Shown here: one piece after another, positions 34,637-44,352 of the stretch
Layout: each line of letters opens with the position of its first letter
Position numbering within the stretch: the first letter of the stretch is position 1
Source of the DNA: Reyranella sp.
GTDB taxonomy: Bacteria > Pseudomonadota > Alphaproteobacteria > Reyranellales > Reyranellaceae
Assembly: GCF_004296935.1 (NCBI RefSeq)
Contig: NZ_SCVH01000166.1
Location: 1-64,000 of the forward strand
Direction: 5' to 3'
Length of the DNA stretch: 64,000 bases
The notes under the pieces: model-generated
What the model was told of the DNA's origin: nothing
Database searches by the model: none
What the model saw: only the letters and a program-made list of their open reading frames with translations
Made by a program: the position numbers and the translations under genes

Positions 34637-36259
34637 CTACGCCGACGGCGGCTTGATGCGGCGCTGGCGGCGCAGGATCACCCAGCTGACATTCTCGACC
34701 AGCGCGGCGCGGCCGAGCTGGACGATCAGGCGGATCAGCCGCGGTTGATCGTCGGCCTCGGCGGCGGCGCGCGCCTCGTCCCGCGCCAGTCTGAAGAGAT
34801 GCGCCGAGACGGCGAACGAGCGCTGCAGATCGCCGAACGACATGAAGGCCTGGTAGGCCTGGACGCTGGCGGTGATCGCGAGCGCAATGCGGCCGACCTG
34901 CAGCAGCAGCGCCGTGTCGAGCACCGTCTGCTGGATGTGGGTGACGTCGAGCAGCTTGTTGCCGGCCACGATCAAGAGGCCGATGCCGAGACAGACGAGT
35001 CCCAGGATGGCGAAGATCCGGGCCTGCCGGCGATAGCGCGAGACGACGCCGTTGTTGCCGAGGAAGTACGCGACCTGTTCGTCGATCCAGGCGTGGCCTG
35101 CCTCGGCGTGGCGCTTGCGGTCCTGCGGTGACGGTGCCGCGCGCGGCCGCTGGATGTCGTCGAGCAGGAAGACGGTGCGAATCGCACGGCGGATCCAGGC
35201 GACCGACGTCGCCTGGGCGGGATGGTAGTGATCGGCGACGCAAAATGGCAGGCCGCTTGCGGCCCACGCCACCTGGATGCGGCCGGCCTCGGCCAGCGCG
35301 CGCAGATCGGTATGCAGGCGCTGCCATCGGCTCCGGCTCGAGAAGAGCCAGACGGCGAAGCCCACGGCCACGGCCGCCGGGGTGACGATCGGGACGCCGA
35401 CCGTCGAGGCGATGGCGGCCACGACGGTGGCCAGCACCATGACGCGCACGGCGATGTGGGTGCGACGCTGGAACTGGTTGGCGAAGTGGTCGGTCGCGGA
35501 TTTCAGCGCATCGATCGAGGGCGCCGCGGGGTTGGTGCTCCAGGCCTCGCGCGCGCGGCCGTCGCGCTTCAGCAGGCGGTTGAGCGTGTTGAAGGCCGAC
35601 AGGACGGCGGCGTGGCGGTTCTCGCCGCCCCGGGCGCCGATCAGCCCGACGTCGGGATAGAGCCAGTTGATCTGGCCGACATGGGCGGGCGGCGTCTCGC
35701 CGGCGCGCGCCGTGATCACATGGGCGACCGCCCCACCCTCGTCGTACTGCAGCGGCTCGCCCTTGTTCCAGCCGGCGTAGCGCCCCTTGAGCTTGGCGCG
35801 GACGATCTCCGCGGTGCCGCCGTCGCCGCGCGCCTCGTCGCCGTCCCACAAGGCGATCAGCAGATGGGAATGAAGCGCGGTAAAATTGCCGGCCCAGGCA
35901 TAGCCCACCGTCGGATCGGCGTGGTCTTCGGGACAGGTGACGACCAGCCTGGCCGCGGCGAGCAGGCGGTCGAACTCTTCCCGGCTGTCGGCGGTCGCGA
36001 AATCGCGGCGGTAGCTCTCGGCCGCGCGCGGCAGCACGACGATGATTTCAGCCCCGAAGCGTTCCTGTGCGAGCCGGGCCACCAGCCGGTCCGCGCCTTC
36101 GGCCAGGCCGGTCAGCAGGACGAGCGGGACGTCGGGCGCCCTGGTGCGCACGCCCTCGAGGAGGGAGATGACCGCGGCTTCGATCGCTTGAGTGCAATCT
36201 CCCGCGATCTGGCGATGGCCGGTCACGCCGACGGTCAGGGGGACCTGGAAGGGAGGCAC
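34637..36259 (-). CDS. SLOG-domain protein fused to membrane helices (SLATT-like)
   Basis: The 540-residue protein opens with a Rossmann-like SLOG-type nucleotide-sensing domain: [11 protein letters not shown] at residues 9-19 and [19 protein letters not shown] at about 45-63. A middle region leads to two pairs of membrane helices, about 273-306 ([18 protein letters not shown] and following) and about 411-433 plus 444-470. The pattern SLOG plus 2TM units is that of the SLATT effectors described by Burroughs and Aravind in nucleotide-dependent conflict systems, thought to form pores. The start is GTG 36259 with GAGGG six bases ahead. It is divergent from mnmG by 78 bases. Confidence 0.65.
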   Translation of the reverse strand: MPPFQVPLTVGVTGHRQIAGDCTQAIEAAVISLLEGVRTRAPDVPLVLLTGLAEGADRLVARLAQERFGAEIIVVLPRAAESYRRDFATADSREEFDRLLAAARLVVTCPEDHADPTVGYAWAGNFTALHSHLLIALWDGDEARGDGGTAEIVRAKLKGRYAGWNKGEPLQYDEGGAVAHVITARAGETPPAHVGQINWLYPDVGLIGARGGENRHAAVLSAFNTLNRLLKRDGRAREAWSTNPAAPSIDALKSATDHFANQFQRRTHIAVRVMVLATVVAAIASTVGVPIVTPAAVAVGFAVWLFSSRSRWQRLHTDLRALAEAGRIQVAWAASGLPFCVADHYHPAQATSVAWIRRAIRTVFLLDDIQRPRAAPSPQDRKRHAEAGHAWIDEQVAYFLGNNGVVSRYRRQARIFAILGLVCLGIGLLIVAGNKLLDVTHIQQTVLDTALLLQVGRIALAITASVQAYQAFMSFGDLQRSFAVSAHLFRLARDEARAAAEADDQPRLIRLIVQLGRAALVENVSWVILRRQRRIKPPSA

Positions 36260-36337
36260 GCGGCACCCTCGACGGCGGGCATTGGGCTGTCAACGACCCT
36301 TGACCTCGGCGGCCAGTTCCCCGACTTAAGGCGCGCA

Positions 36338-38200
36338 ATGCAGTGGGCTTTTCCCTATGACGTGATCGTGGTGGGCGGCGGCCATGCCGGCTGCGAAGCC
36401 GCGGCCGCGTCGGCGCGGCTGGGCGCGCGCACGCTGCTGCTCACCCACCGGCTCGACACGATCGGCGAGATGTCCTGCAATCCCGCCATCGGTGGGCTGG
36501 GCAAGGGCCATCTGGTGCGCGAGATCGATGCGCTGGACGGCCTCATGGGCCGCGCCATCGACCGGGCCGGCATACAATTCCGCACCCTCAATCTTTCCAA
36601 GGGTCCGGCCGTGCGCGGGCCGCGCGCGCAAGCCGATCGCAAGCTCTATCGCGCCGCCGCGCAGGCGTTGCTGGCGGAGCAGGACAATCTGGAGATCCGC
36701 GCCGCGGCGGTTGCCGATATTCTTCTAGATGCACGCGGCACGTGTGCCGGTGTGACGACGGAATCCGGGGCTGAAATCGGCGCGGGCCGCGTGATCCTGA
36801 CGACGGGGACGTTCCTCCGAGGTCTGATTCACCTGGGTGAAATCAAGACGCCGGCCGGACGGGCGCGGGGCGATGGGGTTGAGAGACCATCGACGATGCT
36901 CGCGGAAAAGTTGCAGCGGTTTGGCTTTGGTTTGGGGCGTCTAAAAACCGGCACGCCGGCCCGGCTCGATGGGCGCACGATCGATTACAGTTCACTCGAG
37001 CGCCAGGATGGCGACGATCCGCCGGTGCCGTTTTCGTATCTGAGCGATCGCATCACCACGCCGCAGATTGCCTGCCACATCACGACCACGACGGCAGCCA
37101 CGCACGCGATCATCCGCGCCAATCTGCACCGCGCGCCGATGTATTCCGGCCAGATCGAGGGCGTGGGGCCGCGCTATTGTCCCTCGATCGAGGACAAGGT
37201 CGTGCGGTTCGCCGCCCGCGAGCGGCACCAGATCTTTCTCGAGCCCGAGGGGCTGGACGATGACACCGTCTATCCCAACGGCATCTCGACCTCCCTGCCG
37301 CGCGAGGTTCAGGTCGCGATGTTGCAGACCATTCCGGGGTTGGAGCATGCAGCCATGCTGCGGCCGGGGTATGCCATCGAATACGATCATATCGACCCGC
37401 GGGAACTGCACGCCACCTTGGAGACCCGCCGGATCCCGGGGCTCTACATGGCGGGCCAGATCAACGGCACCACGGGCTACGAGGAAGCCGCTGCTCAAGG
37501 CCTGATCGCCGGGTTGAATGCAGTGCTGGCAAAGCCCTTCATCGTCGACCGTGCCGACGGCTATCTCGGTGTTTTGATTGACGATTTGGTCAGTCTGGGT
37601 GTGACCGAACCCTATCGGATGTTCACCTCCAGGGCCGAATATCGCCTGTGGTTGCGGGCCGATAATGCCGATCAGCGCCTGACTCCGCGCGGTCTGGAGA
37701 TCGGTTGCATCGGTTCCGAGCGCGCAAGAATGTTTCACGTGAAACATCAAGCCCTCGTTGCTGCCCGTGAGCTGACATCGGGATTGAAACTCAGCCCCTC
37801 GGCCTTGGCCAAGCTCGGGATCGCGATTAACCAGGATGGTATCCTCCGCTCAGCCTCGGATCTGCTGGCTTACCCGGAAATCACTTGGCCGAGGCTTGTC
37901 GAACTCTGGCCAGAACTTGGCCCGGTTCCCGCGGACATCGCCGAACAGCTTACGATCGACGCTCGCTATGCCGGTTACCTGGACCGCCAGCGCCAGGATA
38001 TCGGCGCCTATCGCCGCGACGAGGCGTTGGAGCTGCCGGCCGACCTCGACTATGGCGCGGTTGGCAGCCTGTCCAACGAAGTTCGCCAGAAGCTTGAGAT
38101 TCACAAGCCTGCGACTTTGGGACAGGCGGCGCGGATCTCGGGTGTGACTCCCGCGGCCTTGGTGGCCTTGCTGAAATACGTCCGTCGCCGGGCGGCTTGA
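36338..38200 (+). CDS. mnmG: tRNA uridine-5-carboxymethylaminomethyl modification enzyme MnmG (GidA)
   Basis: The 620-residue FAD enzyme is full length. [20 protein letters not shown] at about residues 7-26 is the dinucleotide fold. The family motifs [20 protein letters not shown] and [12 protein letters not shown] follow, and the C-terminal helical domain interacts with MnmE. A perfect parS site (37731-37746) lies inside the gene and is translated as MFHVKH. ATG 36338 is the homology-based start. It is followed directly by rsmG, whose ATG abuts the stop. Confidence 0.97.
   Translation: MQWAFPYDVIVVGGGHAGCEAAAASARLGARTLLLTHRLDTIGEMSCNPAIGGLGKGHLVREIDALDGLMGRAIDRAGIQFRTLNLSKGPAVRGPRAQADRKLYRAAAQALLAEQDNLEIRAAAVADILLDARGTCAGVTTESGAEIGAGRVILTTGTFLRGLIHLGEIKTPAGRARGDGVERPSTMLAEKLQRFGFGLGRLKTGTPARLDGRTIDYSSLERQDGDDPPVPFSYLSDRITTPQIACHITTTTAATHAIIRANLHRAPMYSGQIEGVGPRYCPSIEDKVVRFAARERHQIFLEPEGLDDDTVYPNGISTSLPREVQVAMLQTIPGLEHAAMLRPGYAIEYDHIDPRELHATLETRRIPGLYMAGQINGTTGYEEAAAQGLIAGLNAVLAKPFIVDRADGYLGVLIDDLVSLGVTEPYRMFTSRAEYRLWLRADNADQRLTPRGLEIGCIGSERARMFHVKHQALVAARELTSGLKLSPSALAKLGIAINQDGILRSASDLLAYPEITWPRLVELWPELGPVPADIAEQLTIDARYAGYLDRQRQDIGAYRRDEALELPADLDYGAVGSLSNEVRQKLEIHKPATLGQAARISGVTPAALVALLKYVRRRAA
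37731..37746. other. parS: parS centromere site inside mnmG
   Basis: TGTTTCACGTGAAACA is a perfect 16-base palindrome identical to the universal ParB-binding parS sequence. It lies within the mnmG coding frame. Confidence 0.97.
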
Positions 38201-38875
38201 ATGAGCCGCGATCTCTTTGTCCGCGAAATGCGGCACATCGGGGTCGATGTTTCACGTGAAACACGGGACCAGCTCGAAGGATTGGTCAACACACTGGTGC
38301 GCTGGCAAAAGGCTATCAACCTGGTCGGCAATGCCACCATGGATAGTATCTGGATCCGCCATGTCCTGGACTCGGCCCAGCTCAAGCTCCTGATCCCGCC
38401 AAGCGCCAAAACCCTGACCGACCTCGGCAGCGGCGCCGGCTTTCCAGGCCTGGTCGTCGCAGCGATGCGGCCTGATCTGGACGTCACACTGATCGAAGCG
38501 GATGCAAGGAAAGCAGCCTTTCTGGGCGAGGCCGGACGCCGCATGGGCCTGGAAAAACAGCCTAAAATCGTGGTCGGCCGAATCGAAACGGTACCCCCGG
38601 CCAAAGCCGATGTCGTGACCGCCCGCGCATTGGCGCCGCTCGGCCAGTTGCTGAAATGGGCTGAGCCGCACCGGACGGATACCGCTATTTGCCTTTTCCA
38701 CAAGGGGAAGGACTGGAAGGCCGAACTCGCCGAGGCCATGAAGGGCTGGGATATCCCCGGCAAGCCCTTCACCAGCGTGACCGACCTTGACGCCGTCATC
38801 CTCCGAATCGGCCCCTACGGTCTTCGCGATCGCCAATCAAAAGGGCGGGGTCGGAAAAACCACGACGGCGATTAA
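38201..38875 (+). CDS. rsmG: 16S rRNA (guanine527-N7)-methyltransferase RsmG (GidB)
   Basis: The 224-residue methyltransferase has the SAM motif TLTDLGSGAGFPGLVVA near residues 66-82, followed by LIEADARKAAFLGEAGRRMG and ARALAPLGQLLKWA. It begins immediately after the mnmG stop. The last 30 codons run through the start of parA in another frame, so the basic tail RDRQSKGRGRKNHDGD is encoded by the same bases as ParA's Walker A region. A second parS site at 38248-38263 lies within its N-terminal part, encoding DVSRET. Confidence 0.95.
   Translation: MSRDLFVREMRHIGVDVSRETRDQLEGLVNTLVRWQKAINLVGNATMDSIWIRHVLDSAQLKLLIPPSAKTLTDLGSGAGFPGLVVAAMRPDLDVTLIEADARKAAFLGEAGRRMGLEKQPKIVVGRIETVPPAKADVVTARALAPLGQLLKWAEPHRTDTAICLFHKGKDWKAELAEAMKGWDIPGKPFTSVTDLDAVILRIGPYGLRDRQSKGRGRKNHDGD
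38248..38263. other. parS: parS centromere site inside rsmG
   Basis: A second perfect TGTTTCACGTGAAACA palindrome, 517 bases from the first and about 0.5 kb upstream of parA. Its position inside rsmG keeps the rsmG frame open. Confidence 0.97.
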
Positions 38876-39629
38876 CCTCGCCACCGCCCTGGCCGCGGTC
38901 GGCGAACGGGTGCTGCTGATCGATCTGGACCCGCAGGGCAATGCCTCGACCAGCCTCGGCATTGCAAGAAGTGAGCGTTCACCTGGTTCTTACGAATTCC
39001 TGCTCGGCCTGTCGCCGCTCGCCGAGTGCGTGCGGACCTCGCGGATCCCCAACCTCGAGGTCATCCCGGCCGCGACCTCGTTGGCCGGCGCCGAAATCGA
39101 GCTGATAGACATGGAGCGCCGTGAGCATCGCCTCGTCGAAGCGCTCGCCACCGGCGACGCCCGCGCGCGCTGGACCACGATCCTGATCGACTGCCCGCCG
39201 TCGCTCGGCCTCGTCACGTTGAACGCCCTGGTCGCCGTCGATGCCGTGCTGGTGCCGCTGCAGGCCGAGTTCCTGGCGCTGGAAGGCATCGGCGCGCTCG
39301 GCACCACGGTCGAGCGCATCAAAAAACGCCTCAACCCAAGGTTGCACATCGCCGGCGTGGTCCTCACCATGGTCGACCGCCGCATGACTCTCAGCCAGCA
39401 GGTCGAGGCCGACGTCCGCGCCCACTATGGCGAGCTGGTGTTCGGCACCACCATCCCGCGCAATGTCCGCATCGCCGAAGCCCCCTCGCATGGCCTGCCG
39501 GTGCTGATCTATGACAACGCCTGCGCCGGATCGCAGGCCTATATTCTGCTGGCGAGCGAATTCATCCGCCGCCGACGTACCGCAGCAGAGCAGGCAGAAC
39601 AGAAGGCCGCCCATGAGTCAGTCCCCTAA
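38787..39629 (+). CDS. parA: Chromosome partitioning ATPase ParA (Soj)
   Basis: The 280-residue protein has the deviant Walker A motif ANQKGGVGKTTTAINLA at about residues 16-32, Walker A' LIDLDPQGNAS, and Walker B ILIDCPPSLG. It moves the origin region after replication together with ParB and parS. The start is TTG 38787; the codon three positions upstream is a stop, so no longer start exists, and no ATG or GTG occurs before Walker A. The first 89 bases overlap rsmG. Its 3' end overlaps the parB start by 17 bases. Confidence 0.95.
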   Translation: MTPSSSESAPTVFAIANQKGGVGKTTTAINLATALAAVGERVLLIDLDPQGNASTSLGIARSERSPGSYEFLLGLSPLAECVRTSRIPNLEVIPAATSLAGAEIELIDMERREHRLVEALATGDARARWTTILIDCPPSLGLVTLNALVAVDAVLVPLQAEFLALEGIGALGTTVERIKKRLNPRLHIAGVVLTMVDRRMTLSQQVEADVRAHYGELVFGTTIPRNVRIAEAPSHGLPVLIYDNACAGSQAYILLASEFIRRRRTAAEQAEQKAAHESVP

Positions 39630-40554
39630 GCCACGCGGCCTCGGCCGCGGACTCTCCGCGCTCCTCGGCGATGACGAGGTTGCCGCCACGGTTGCAGCGC
39701 CCGCGCCCGCCCCACCGGCGCCGCTGCCCGACTATCCAAGCAAGGACGTCGCCAACACCTATGCGCCCAACCGCCCGCCGCTCACGCTGCCGATCGGCCA
39801 GCTGAAACCCGGCAAGATGCAGCCGCGCACCAGCTTCGAGGGCATCGAGACGCTGGTCGAATCGGTCAAGGAGTTCGGCCTGCTGCAGCCCATCCTGGTG
39901 CGGCCGCTGCGCGACTCGGCCGACACCTACGAGATCATCGCCGGCGAACGGCGCTGGCGGGCGGCGCAACGGGCGCAGCTGCACGACGTGCCGGTGGTGA
40001 TCCGCTCGATCGGCGACATGGACGCGCTGCAGCTCGGCCTGATCGAGAACCTGCAGCGCGCCGATCTCACGCCGATCGACGAGGCCCAGGGCTATCGCCG
40101 CCTGATGGACGACTTCACCCAGACCCAGGACGACCTCGCCAAGACCATGGGCAAGAGCCGGCCGCACATCGCCAACACGCTGCGCCTGCTCGACCTGCCG
40201 CCCTCGGTGCAGGAGATGATCCGGCTCGGCCAGCTCTCGGCCGGCCAGGGCCGCGCGCTGGTGGGCGTGCCCGATCCGGTGGCGATGGCGCAACGCGCCT
40301 TCGAGGAGAAGCTCACGGTGCGCGAGCTCGAGCGGCTGGCCGGCGCCGAGAAGCGAAAAGGCAAAGGCGGCAAGGCGGGCGCCGCGGCAGCCAAGAGCGC
40401 CGACACGCGGGCGCTCGAAAAGCGCATCGAGGAAGCGCTCGGCCTGAAGGCCGATCTCAAGCTGCGCGGCGCGGGCGAGCAGACTTTGCTGACGCTCGAG
40501 ATCCGCGACTTCGATCAGCTCGACACGGTGGTGGAGAAGCTGACGCGCCGCTAG
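39613..40554 (+). CDS. parB: Chromosome partitioning protein ParB (CTP-dependent DNA clamp)
   Basis: The 313-residue protein begins with GLGRGLSALLGDD, then a Pro/Ala-rich linker. The N-terminal CTP-binding domain has IIAGERRWRAAQRA (GERRW box near 120), followed by IENLQRADLTPIDEAQGYRR. The helix-turn-helix for parS is around DDLAKTMGKSRPHIANTLRL. A C-terminal dimerisation helix ends the protein. ATG 39613 overlaps the parA end by 17 bases, so both are made from one message. Two parS sites lie 1.4-1.9 kb upstream. Confidence 0.96.
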   Translation: MSQSPKPRGLGRGLSALLGDDEVAATVAAPAPAPPAPLPDYPSKDVANTYAPNRPPLTLPIGQLKPGKMQPRTSFEGIETLVESVKEFGLLQPILVRPLRDSADTYEIIAGERRWRAAQRAQLHDVPVVIRSIGDMDALQLGLIENLQRADLTPIDEAQGYRRLMDDFTQTQDDLAKTMGKSRPHIANTLRLLDLPPSVQEMIRLGQLSAGQGRALVGVPDPVAMAQRAFEEKLTVRELERLAGAEKRKGKGGKAGAAAAKSADTRALEKRIEEALGLKADLKLRGAGEQTLLTLEIRDFDQLDTVVEKLTRR

Positions 40555-40689
40555 CGGCGGCGACGCCATCGCCAAGCAGATGACGCGGACGATGACGATC
40601 GCCGAGACCGTTCGCGGATGCGGCAATTTCCCCGGATCGACCGGCTGTAGCGGATGCACGCGAAGCAAAGTTCCATTATATAAAACGAC

Positions 40690-41328
40690 ATGAAGGTGAA
40701 GCAGGAAATCCAGGAGCTTTTCCCCACGCCGCTCTGGGTCGTCGACCTTCCGCCGGCGGACGCCGTTGCCTTCAACGCCAAGCTCAAAGCCGAAATCGAA
40801 GCCATCATCGCGCCACGCCCCAAGGTGCCGAGCGGCAGCAACTGGCAGACGCCGCAGGATCTGCACACGCGTCCGGCCTTCGCCGACTTCACCCTGCTGG
40901 TCGAGAAGGTCGCACGGAGCGTCGCGCAATATCTGCAGGTCGAGAAATTTCCGCTGATGATCACCGGCTGCTGGGCCAACATCAATCCACCCGGCAGCTA
41001 CCACCCGACCCACAACCACCCGAACAATTACCTGAGCGGCGTCTACTATGTCGCCGTGCCGGCGACCGGGTCGCACCTTCTTTTTCAGGACCCGCGGCCG
41101 GGCCTGATACTTCCCCCGACCGCCAAACTCGGTCGCCTCACCGCCAACGCCTCCGTTGCGCAAACCCAGCCGGGCCGCATGGTGATATTCCCGTCGTGGC
41201 TCCGGCACCACGTTCCTTCCAACGAAGGCACGACCGAGCGCATCAGCATCGCGTTCAATCTCATGTTCGCGAACTTCGCCGAGACACTGTCCGCGCCGAG
41301 CTGGAAGCCGACGGCCGGCAACAGCTAG
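40690..41328 (+). CDS. 2-oxoglutarate/Fe(II)-dependent oxygenase-like protein (TIGR02466 type)
   Basis: The 212-residue protein starts with LFPTPLWVVDLP, a family opening. The double-stranded beta-helix carries the likely iron triad in YHPTHNHPNNYLSGVYYVAV (His-X-His region) and FPSWLRHHVPSNEGTTERIS (distal His and Arg for 2-oxoglutarate). Family members are often found in phage and bacterial genomes as putative hydroxylases. The substrate is unknown. The 135-base gap before it contains an AT-rich TATATAAAA just ahead of ATG 40690 and no other gene. Confidence 0.8.
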   Translation: MKVKQEIQELFPTPLWVVDLPPADAVAFNAKLKAEIEAIIAPRPKVPSGSNWQTPQDLHTRPAFADFTLLVEKVARSVAQYLQVEKFPLMITGCWANINPPGSYHPTHNHPNNYLSGVYYVAVPATGSHLLFQDPRPGLILPPTAKLGRLTANASVAQTQPGRMVIFPSWLRHHVPSNEGTTERISIAFNLMFANFAETLSAPSWKPTAGNS

Positions 41329-41361
41329 GGCGCCGTGATCCGGAATTCCCCGGCGCTGAAC

Positions 41362-43512
41362 CTACTTGTCGCCGAGCGTGTTGACGGGCTCCCAGCCCGG
41401 TCCCGGCGGCTTGGCGGCAAGCTCCAACGCGCGCGCGAGAAACTTCGCCGCCACGGGATCGTCGGCCGCGCTTTCGCGGAAGCGGGCGGCAGCGGCCTCG
41501 AAGTCGCCGGCGCGCCAGCGCTCGAGGCCGGCTGCGTAGATGGCGGCGTGCGCGCGCTGATCGGCTGACGGTTCGCCTTCGGCCAGGGCTTCGTAGATCC
41601 GCACCGGCTGGTCCCGGCCCTTGACCCGGATCCAGTCGAGCTCGCGCCAGGCGAAGGCGGGGCCGGCGAGATCGACCGTTGCCTGGGCTGCCATGATCGA
41701 TGTGTCGAAATATTTGTTCGCGCCTTCCAGCCGCGAGGCCAGGTTCACCGCGTCACCCATCACCGTGTAGTTGAAGCGCCGCCGCGAGCCGATGTTGCCC
41801 ACCAGCACCTCGCCGGAATTGAGTCCGATGCGCTGGCCGACCGGGCGCGACTTGAAGGGCTCGACGCTGGCGTTGATCTCTTCCAGGCGCTGCCGGCAGC
41901 GCAGGGCGGCGCGCACCGCGCTGGCGGCGTGGCCGGGATCCTCGGCTGGCGCGCCGAACACCGCCACGATGGCGTCGCCGATGTACTTGTCGACGAAGCC
42001 GCCCTCCTCTTCGATGATGTCGGTCATCGCCGAGAGATACTCGTTCATCATCGCCACGATCTCGGCCGGCTGCATGTGCTCCGAGAACGATGAAAAGCCT
42101 GCGACGTCGGAGAAATAGATGGTGACCGTCCGCGCCTCGCCGCCCAGCTCCGGCGGGCGGCTCGACGACAGCATGCGGTCGATGACGGCGGGCGCGAGGT
42201 AGAGCGCGAAGCTCTGGCGCAAGAGCCGCTTGTCCTTGTCCGCGACCATGAAGCGGTAGCCCACGGTTGCCACCAGCGCGACGAGCGACGCCAGCAGCGG
42301 CTGCAGCAACGGCAGGGCGAGGCCGCCGCGAAAGACCGCCGTGGCCACGCCTGTCCACACCGCGGCGCCGGCTGCCCAAGCGAGTGCCGCCCGCGCCGGG
42401 CTGAGCGACAGCGCGGCACCCGCGGCCAGCAGCGCGAGCACGGTGGCGATCGCGGCGACGACGGGGCGCCCCTGTTCCGTGACGGCATCGCGCCTGATGA
42501 GATTGCTGACGGCGGTGGCGTGGGCGTAGACGCCCGAGATCGAATCGCGCACTGGGCCGCTCCCGGCCGGCGGCGGCAGCACGCAGCGCGGGCCCCGCGC
42601 CGCCTCGGCGCCGGTGGCCAGGCGCTTGGAGGTGAGCCTGCGATCCTCGACGTCGAGCAGGGTGCCCAGGATCACCACCTTGCCGGCGAACTGCCGCTTG
42701 AAAAACTCCTTGTCGCCCTTCCCGGCACAGGCGCTGAGGTCGGCCAGCGAATAGGTTGGAATGCCGTCGGCGCCGCCGGCGAAGTTCAGTGTCAGTGTGT
42801 TGGCGACCTGCGACGGCACGCGATAGCCCGCGAGCGTCAGCCCGCCGGCATCGTCCCATGCCGGAGTCTCGCGCAGTGCCCGCGCGGCCAGTTCGACCGC
42901 CATCGACGGCATGCGGGCGCCGTCGACGGTGAAGGAAAGCGGCATGCGGCGGATGACGTCGTCGGAATCGCTGTAGGCATTGAGCGCGCGGATGTTGCGT
43001 TGCTGGCCGACGGCGACGCGCTGGCCCGGCGACGGCTGGATCGGCCGGTCGGAATGCTGGACCTGGCCCAGCACCAGCTTGCCGTCGCGGGCGGCCCCCG
43101 CCAGCGCGCGCAGGTAGTCGCGGTCGAAGCCACGCACTCGGGCACCCAGTGTGGCGCCCAGCGTCTCGTCGCCGAAGGGCATGCGCGACTGCTCGATCGA
43201 CACCGGGAAGACGACGTCGAAGCCGACCACGCTCGCCCCGCCCTCAACGATGTCGGTGAGCACGCGCCCGATTTCGCGGGTCCAGGTGACGTTGGGTGTG
43301 CCTTCGAACGGTGGTGTGCGGTAGGTCTCCTCGTCGAGGGCGACGACCACGACGGGTGAGTCCTGCGGCGGCCGGTCGTTGCCCAGGATCCTCCAGCGAA
43401 GCCCGGTCAGGACATCGAGCGAGAGGCCGCGCAATCCGTCGAACGGCGGTGTCGCGACGCCGATGCCCGCCGCCAGGGCAAGCGCCAGAGCCACGAGAAG
43501 GTGGCGGCGCAT
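41362..43512 (-). CDS. CHASE2-domain class III adenylate cyclase
   Basis: The 716-residue protein has an N-terminal anchor, an extracytoplasmic CHASE2 sensor (about residues 30-340), three membrane helices (about 345-425) and a class III cyclase domain (about 460-640). Metal aspartates lie in IYFSDVAGFSSFSEH (about 469) and VDKYIGDAIVAVFGAP (about 513). The Lys in DKYIGDA and Thr in FNYTVMGDAVNLASRLEG point to ATP as substrate. A C-terminal tail of TPR-like character ends the protein. It starts 15 bases after the FecR-like gene, a pairing seen in many proteobacteria. Confidence 0.93.
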   Translation of the reverse strand: MRRHLLVALALALAAGIGVATPPFDGLRGLSLDVLTGLRWRILGNDRPPQDSPVVVVALDEETYRTPPFEGTPNVTWTREIGRVLTDIVEGGASVVGFDVVFPVSIEQSRMPFGDETLGATLGARVRGFDRDYLRALAGAARDGKLVLGQVQHSDRPIQPSPGQRVAVGQQRNIRALNAYSDSDDVIRRMPLSFTVDGARMPSMAVELAARALRETPAWDDAGGLTLAGYRVPSQVANTLTLNFAGGADGIPTYSLADLSACAGKGDKEFFKRQFAGKVVILGTLLDVEDRRLTSKRLATGAEAARGPRCVLPPPAGSGPVRDSISGVYAHATAVSNLIRRDAVTEQGRPVVAAIATVLALLAAGAALSLSPARAALAWAAGAAVWTGVATAVFRGGLALPLLQPLLASLVALVATVGYRFMVADKDKRLLRQSFALYLAPAVIDRMLSSSRPPELGGEARTVTIYFSDVAGFSSFSEHMQPAEIVAMMNEYLSAMTDIIEEEGGFVDKYIGDAIVAVFGAPAEDPGHAASAVRAALRCRQRLEEINASVEPFKSRPVGQRIGLNSGEVLVGNIGSRRRFNYTVMGDAVNLASRLEGANKYFDTSIMAAQATVDLAGPAFAWRELDWIRVKGRDQPVRIYEALAEGEPSADQRAHAAIYAAGLERWRAGDFEAAAARFRESAADDPVAAKFLARALELAAKPPGPGWEPVNTLGDK

Positions 43513-43527
43513 CCGGCGAAAGCCTTG

Positions 43528-44205
43528 TCAGCCCGCGGGCTGGAAGCGCAGCAGCCGGCCGGCCACCGGCTCGGCGCCCTCCTTGGCGGCGGCATCGACC
43601 TCGAAGACGATCTGCTGGTCGCCCACCTTGGCGCGATAGACGACGCCGGGCTTCAGGCTCTTGTTGAGCTTGGCGAGATCGTAGAAAGCGCCATGCACCG
43701 CCTGGGCCGGTGCCAGGACCAGTTCCATCCGGTCGCCGGCGACATCGGCGCGCTCGATGACCAGCGTGCCACCCCCCTTCAGCTCGACGACGGGTGAGCG
43801 GCCGTAGATCTTGAACTGGGGCTTGGGCGGCGTGTTGGGGCCGGGTGCCTTGCGGAACACCATGGCCGCGCTCTGCTTCGATTGAGCGGCGGCCAGTTCC
43901 ATCTTGCCGCCGTCGCAGCCGACCTTGGTCCGGTCGACGGCGCCGCCCTGCACGTCGCTCTGCTCGGTGCCCACCGTCACCGTTCCACCGCGGATGCTCT
44001 CGCGCCAGCATGACTTGAGGTAACCCAGCACGATCGAGTCGCCGGCGGCGAGTTTGATCACCTTGCCGGGCTCGACATAGTCCATGAATTCGACGCCGGC
44101 CGGCTTGCCCGACACGTCCTCGACGACGGCGACTGGCGCGTCGGCCCAAGCGGGCTGTACGGTGAGAAAAAGTGCGGTGAACGCACCCACTTGCATTATC
44201 TTCAC
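43528..44205 (-). CDS. FecR-like exported protein
   Basis: The 225-residue protein has a signal peptide (MQVGAFTALFLTVQPAWADA after the first residues) and a beta-rich FecR-type region: VAVVEDVSGKPAGVEFMDYV, LAAGDSIVLGYLKSCWRESI, GGTVTVGTEQSDV. Such proteins often accompany CHASE2 cyclases and may supply their periplasmic ligand or partner. The start may be GTG 44205, with GGGGG ahead, or ATG 44196. Upstream, 44206-44352 has no gene I can support. Confidence 0.7.
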   Translation of the reverse strand: MKIMQVGAFTALFLTVQPAWADAPVAVVEDVSGKPAGVEFMDYVEPGKVIKLAAGDSIVLGYLKSCWRESIRGGTVTVGTEQSDVQGGAVDRTKVGCDGGKMELAAAQSKQSAAMVFRKAPGPNTPPKPQFKIYGRSPVVELKGGGTLVIERADVAGDRMELVLAPAQAVHGAFYDLAKLNKSLKPGVVYRAKVGDQQIVFEVDAAAKEGAEPVAGRLLRFQPAG

Positions 44206-44352
44206 TGTTCTGCCCCCAAGTCTTCTCGAATTACGTCGCGACTCCGGTCCAGGTCTGGCCTCCGCTGCACAAGGCCACTCGGCGGTCCCGTAGCGCCCGA
44301 TCATCGTTCTACCTCACACGACCAGCCTCGGCGCCTCGCGCCATCTTCATCC

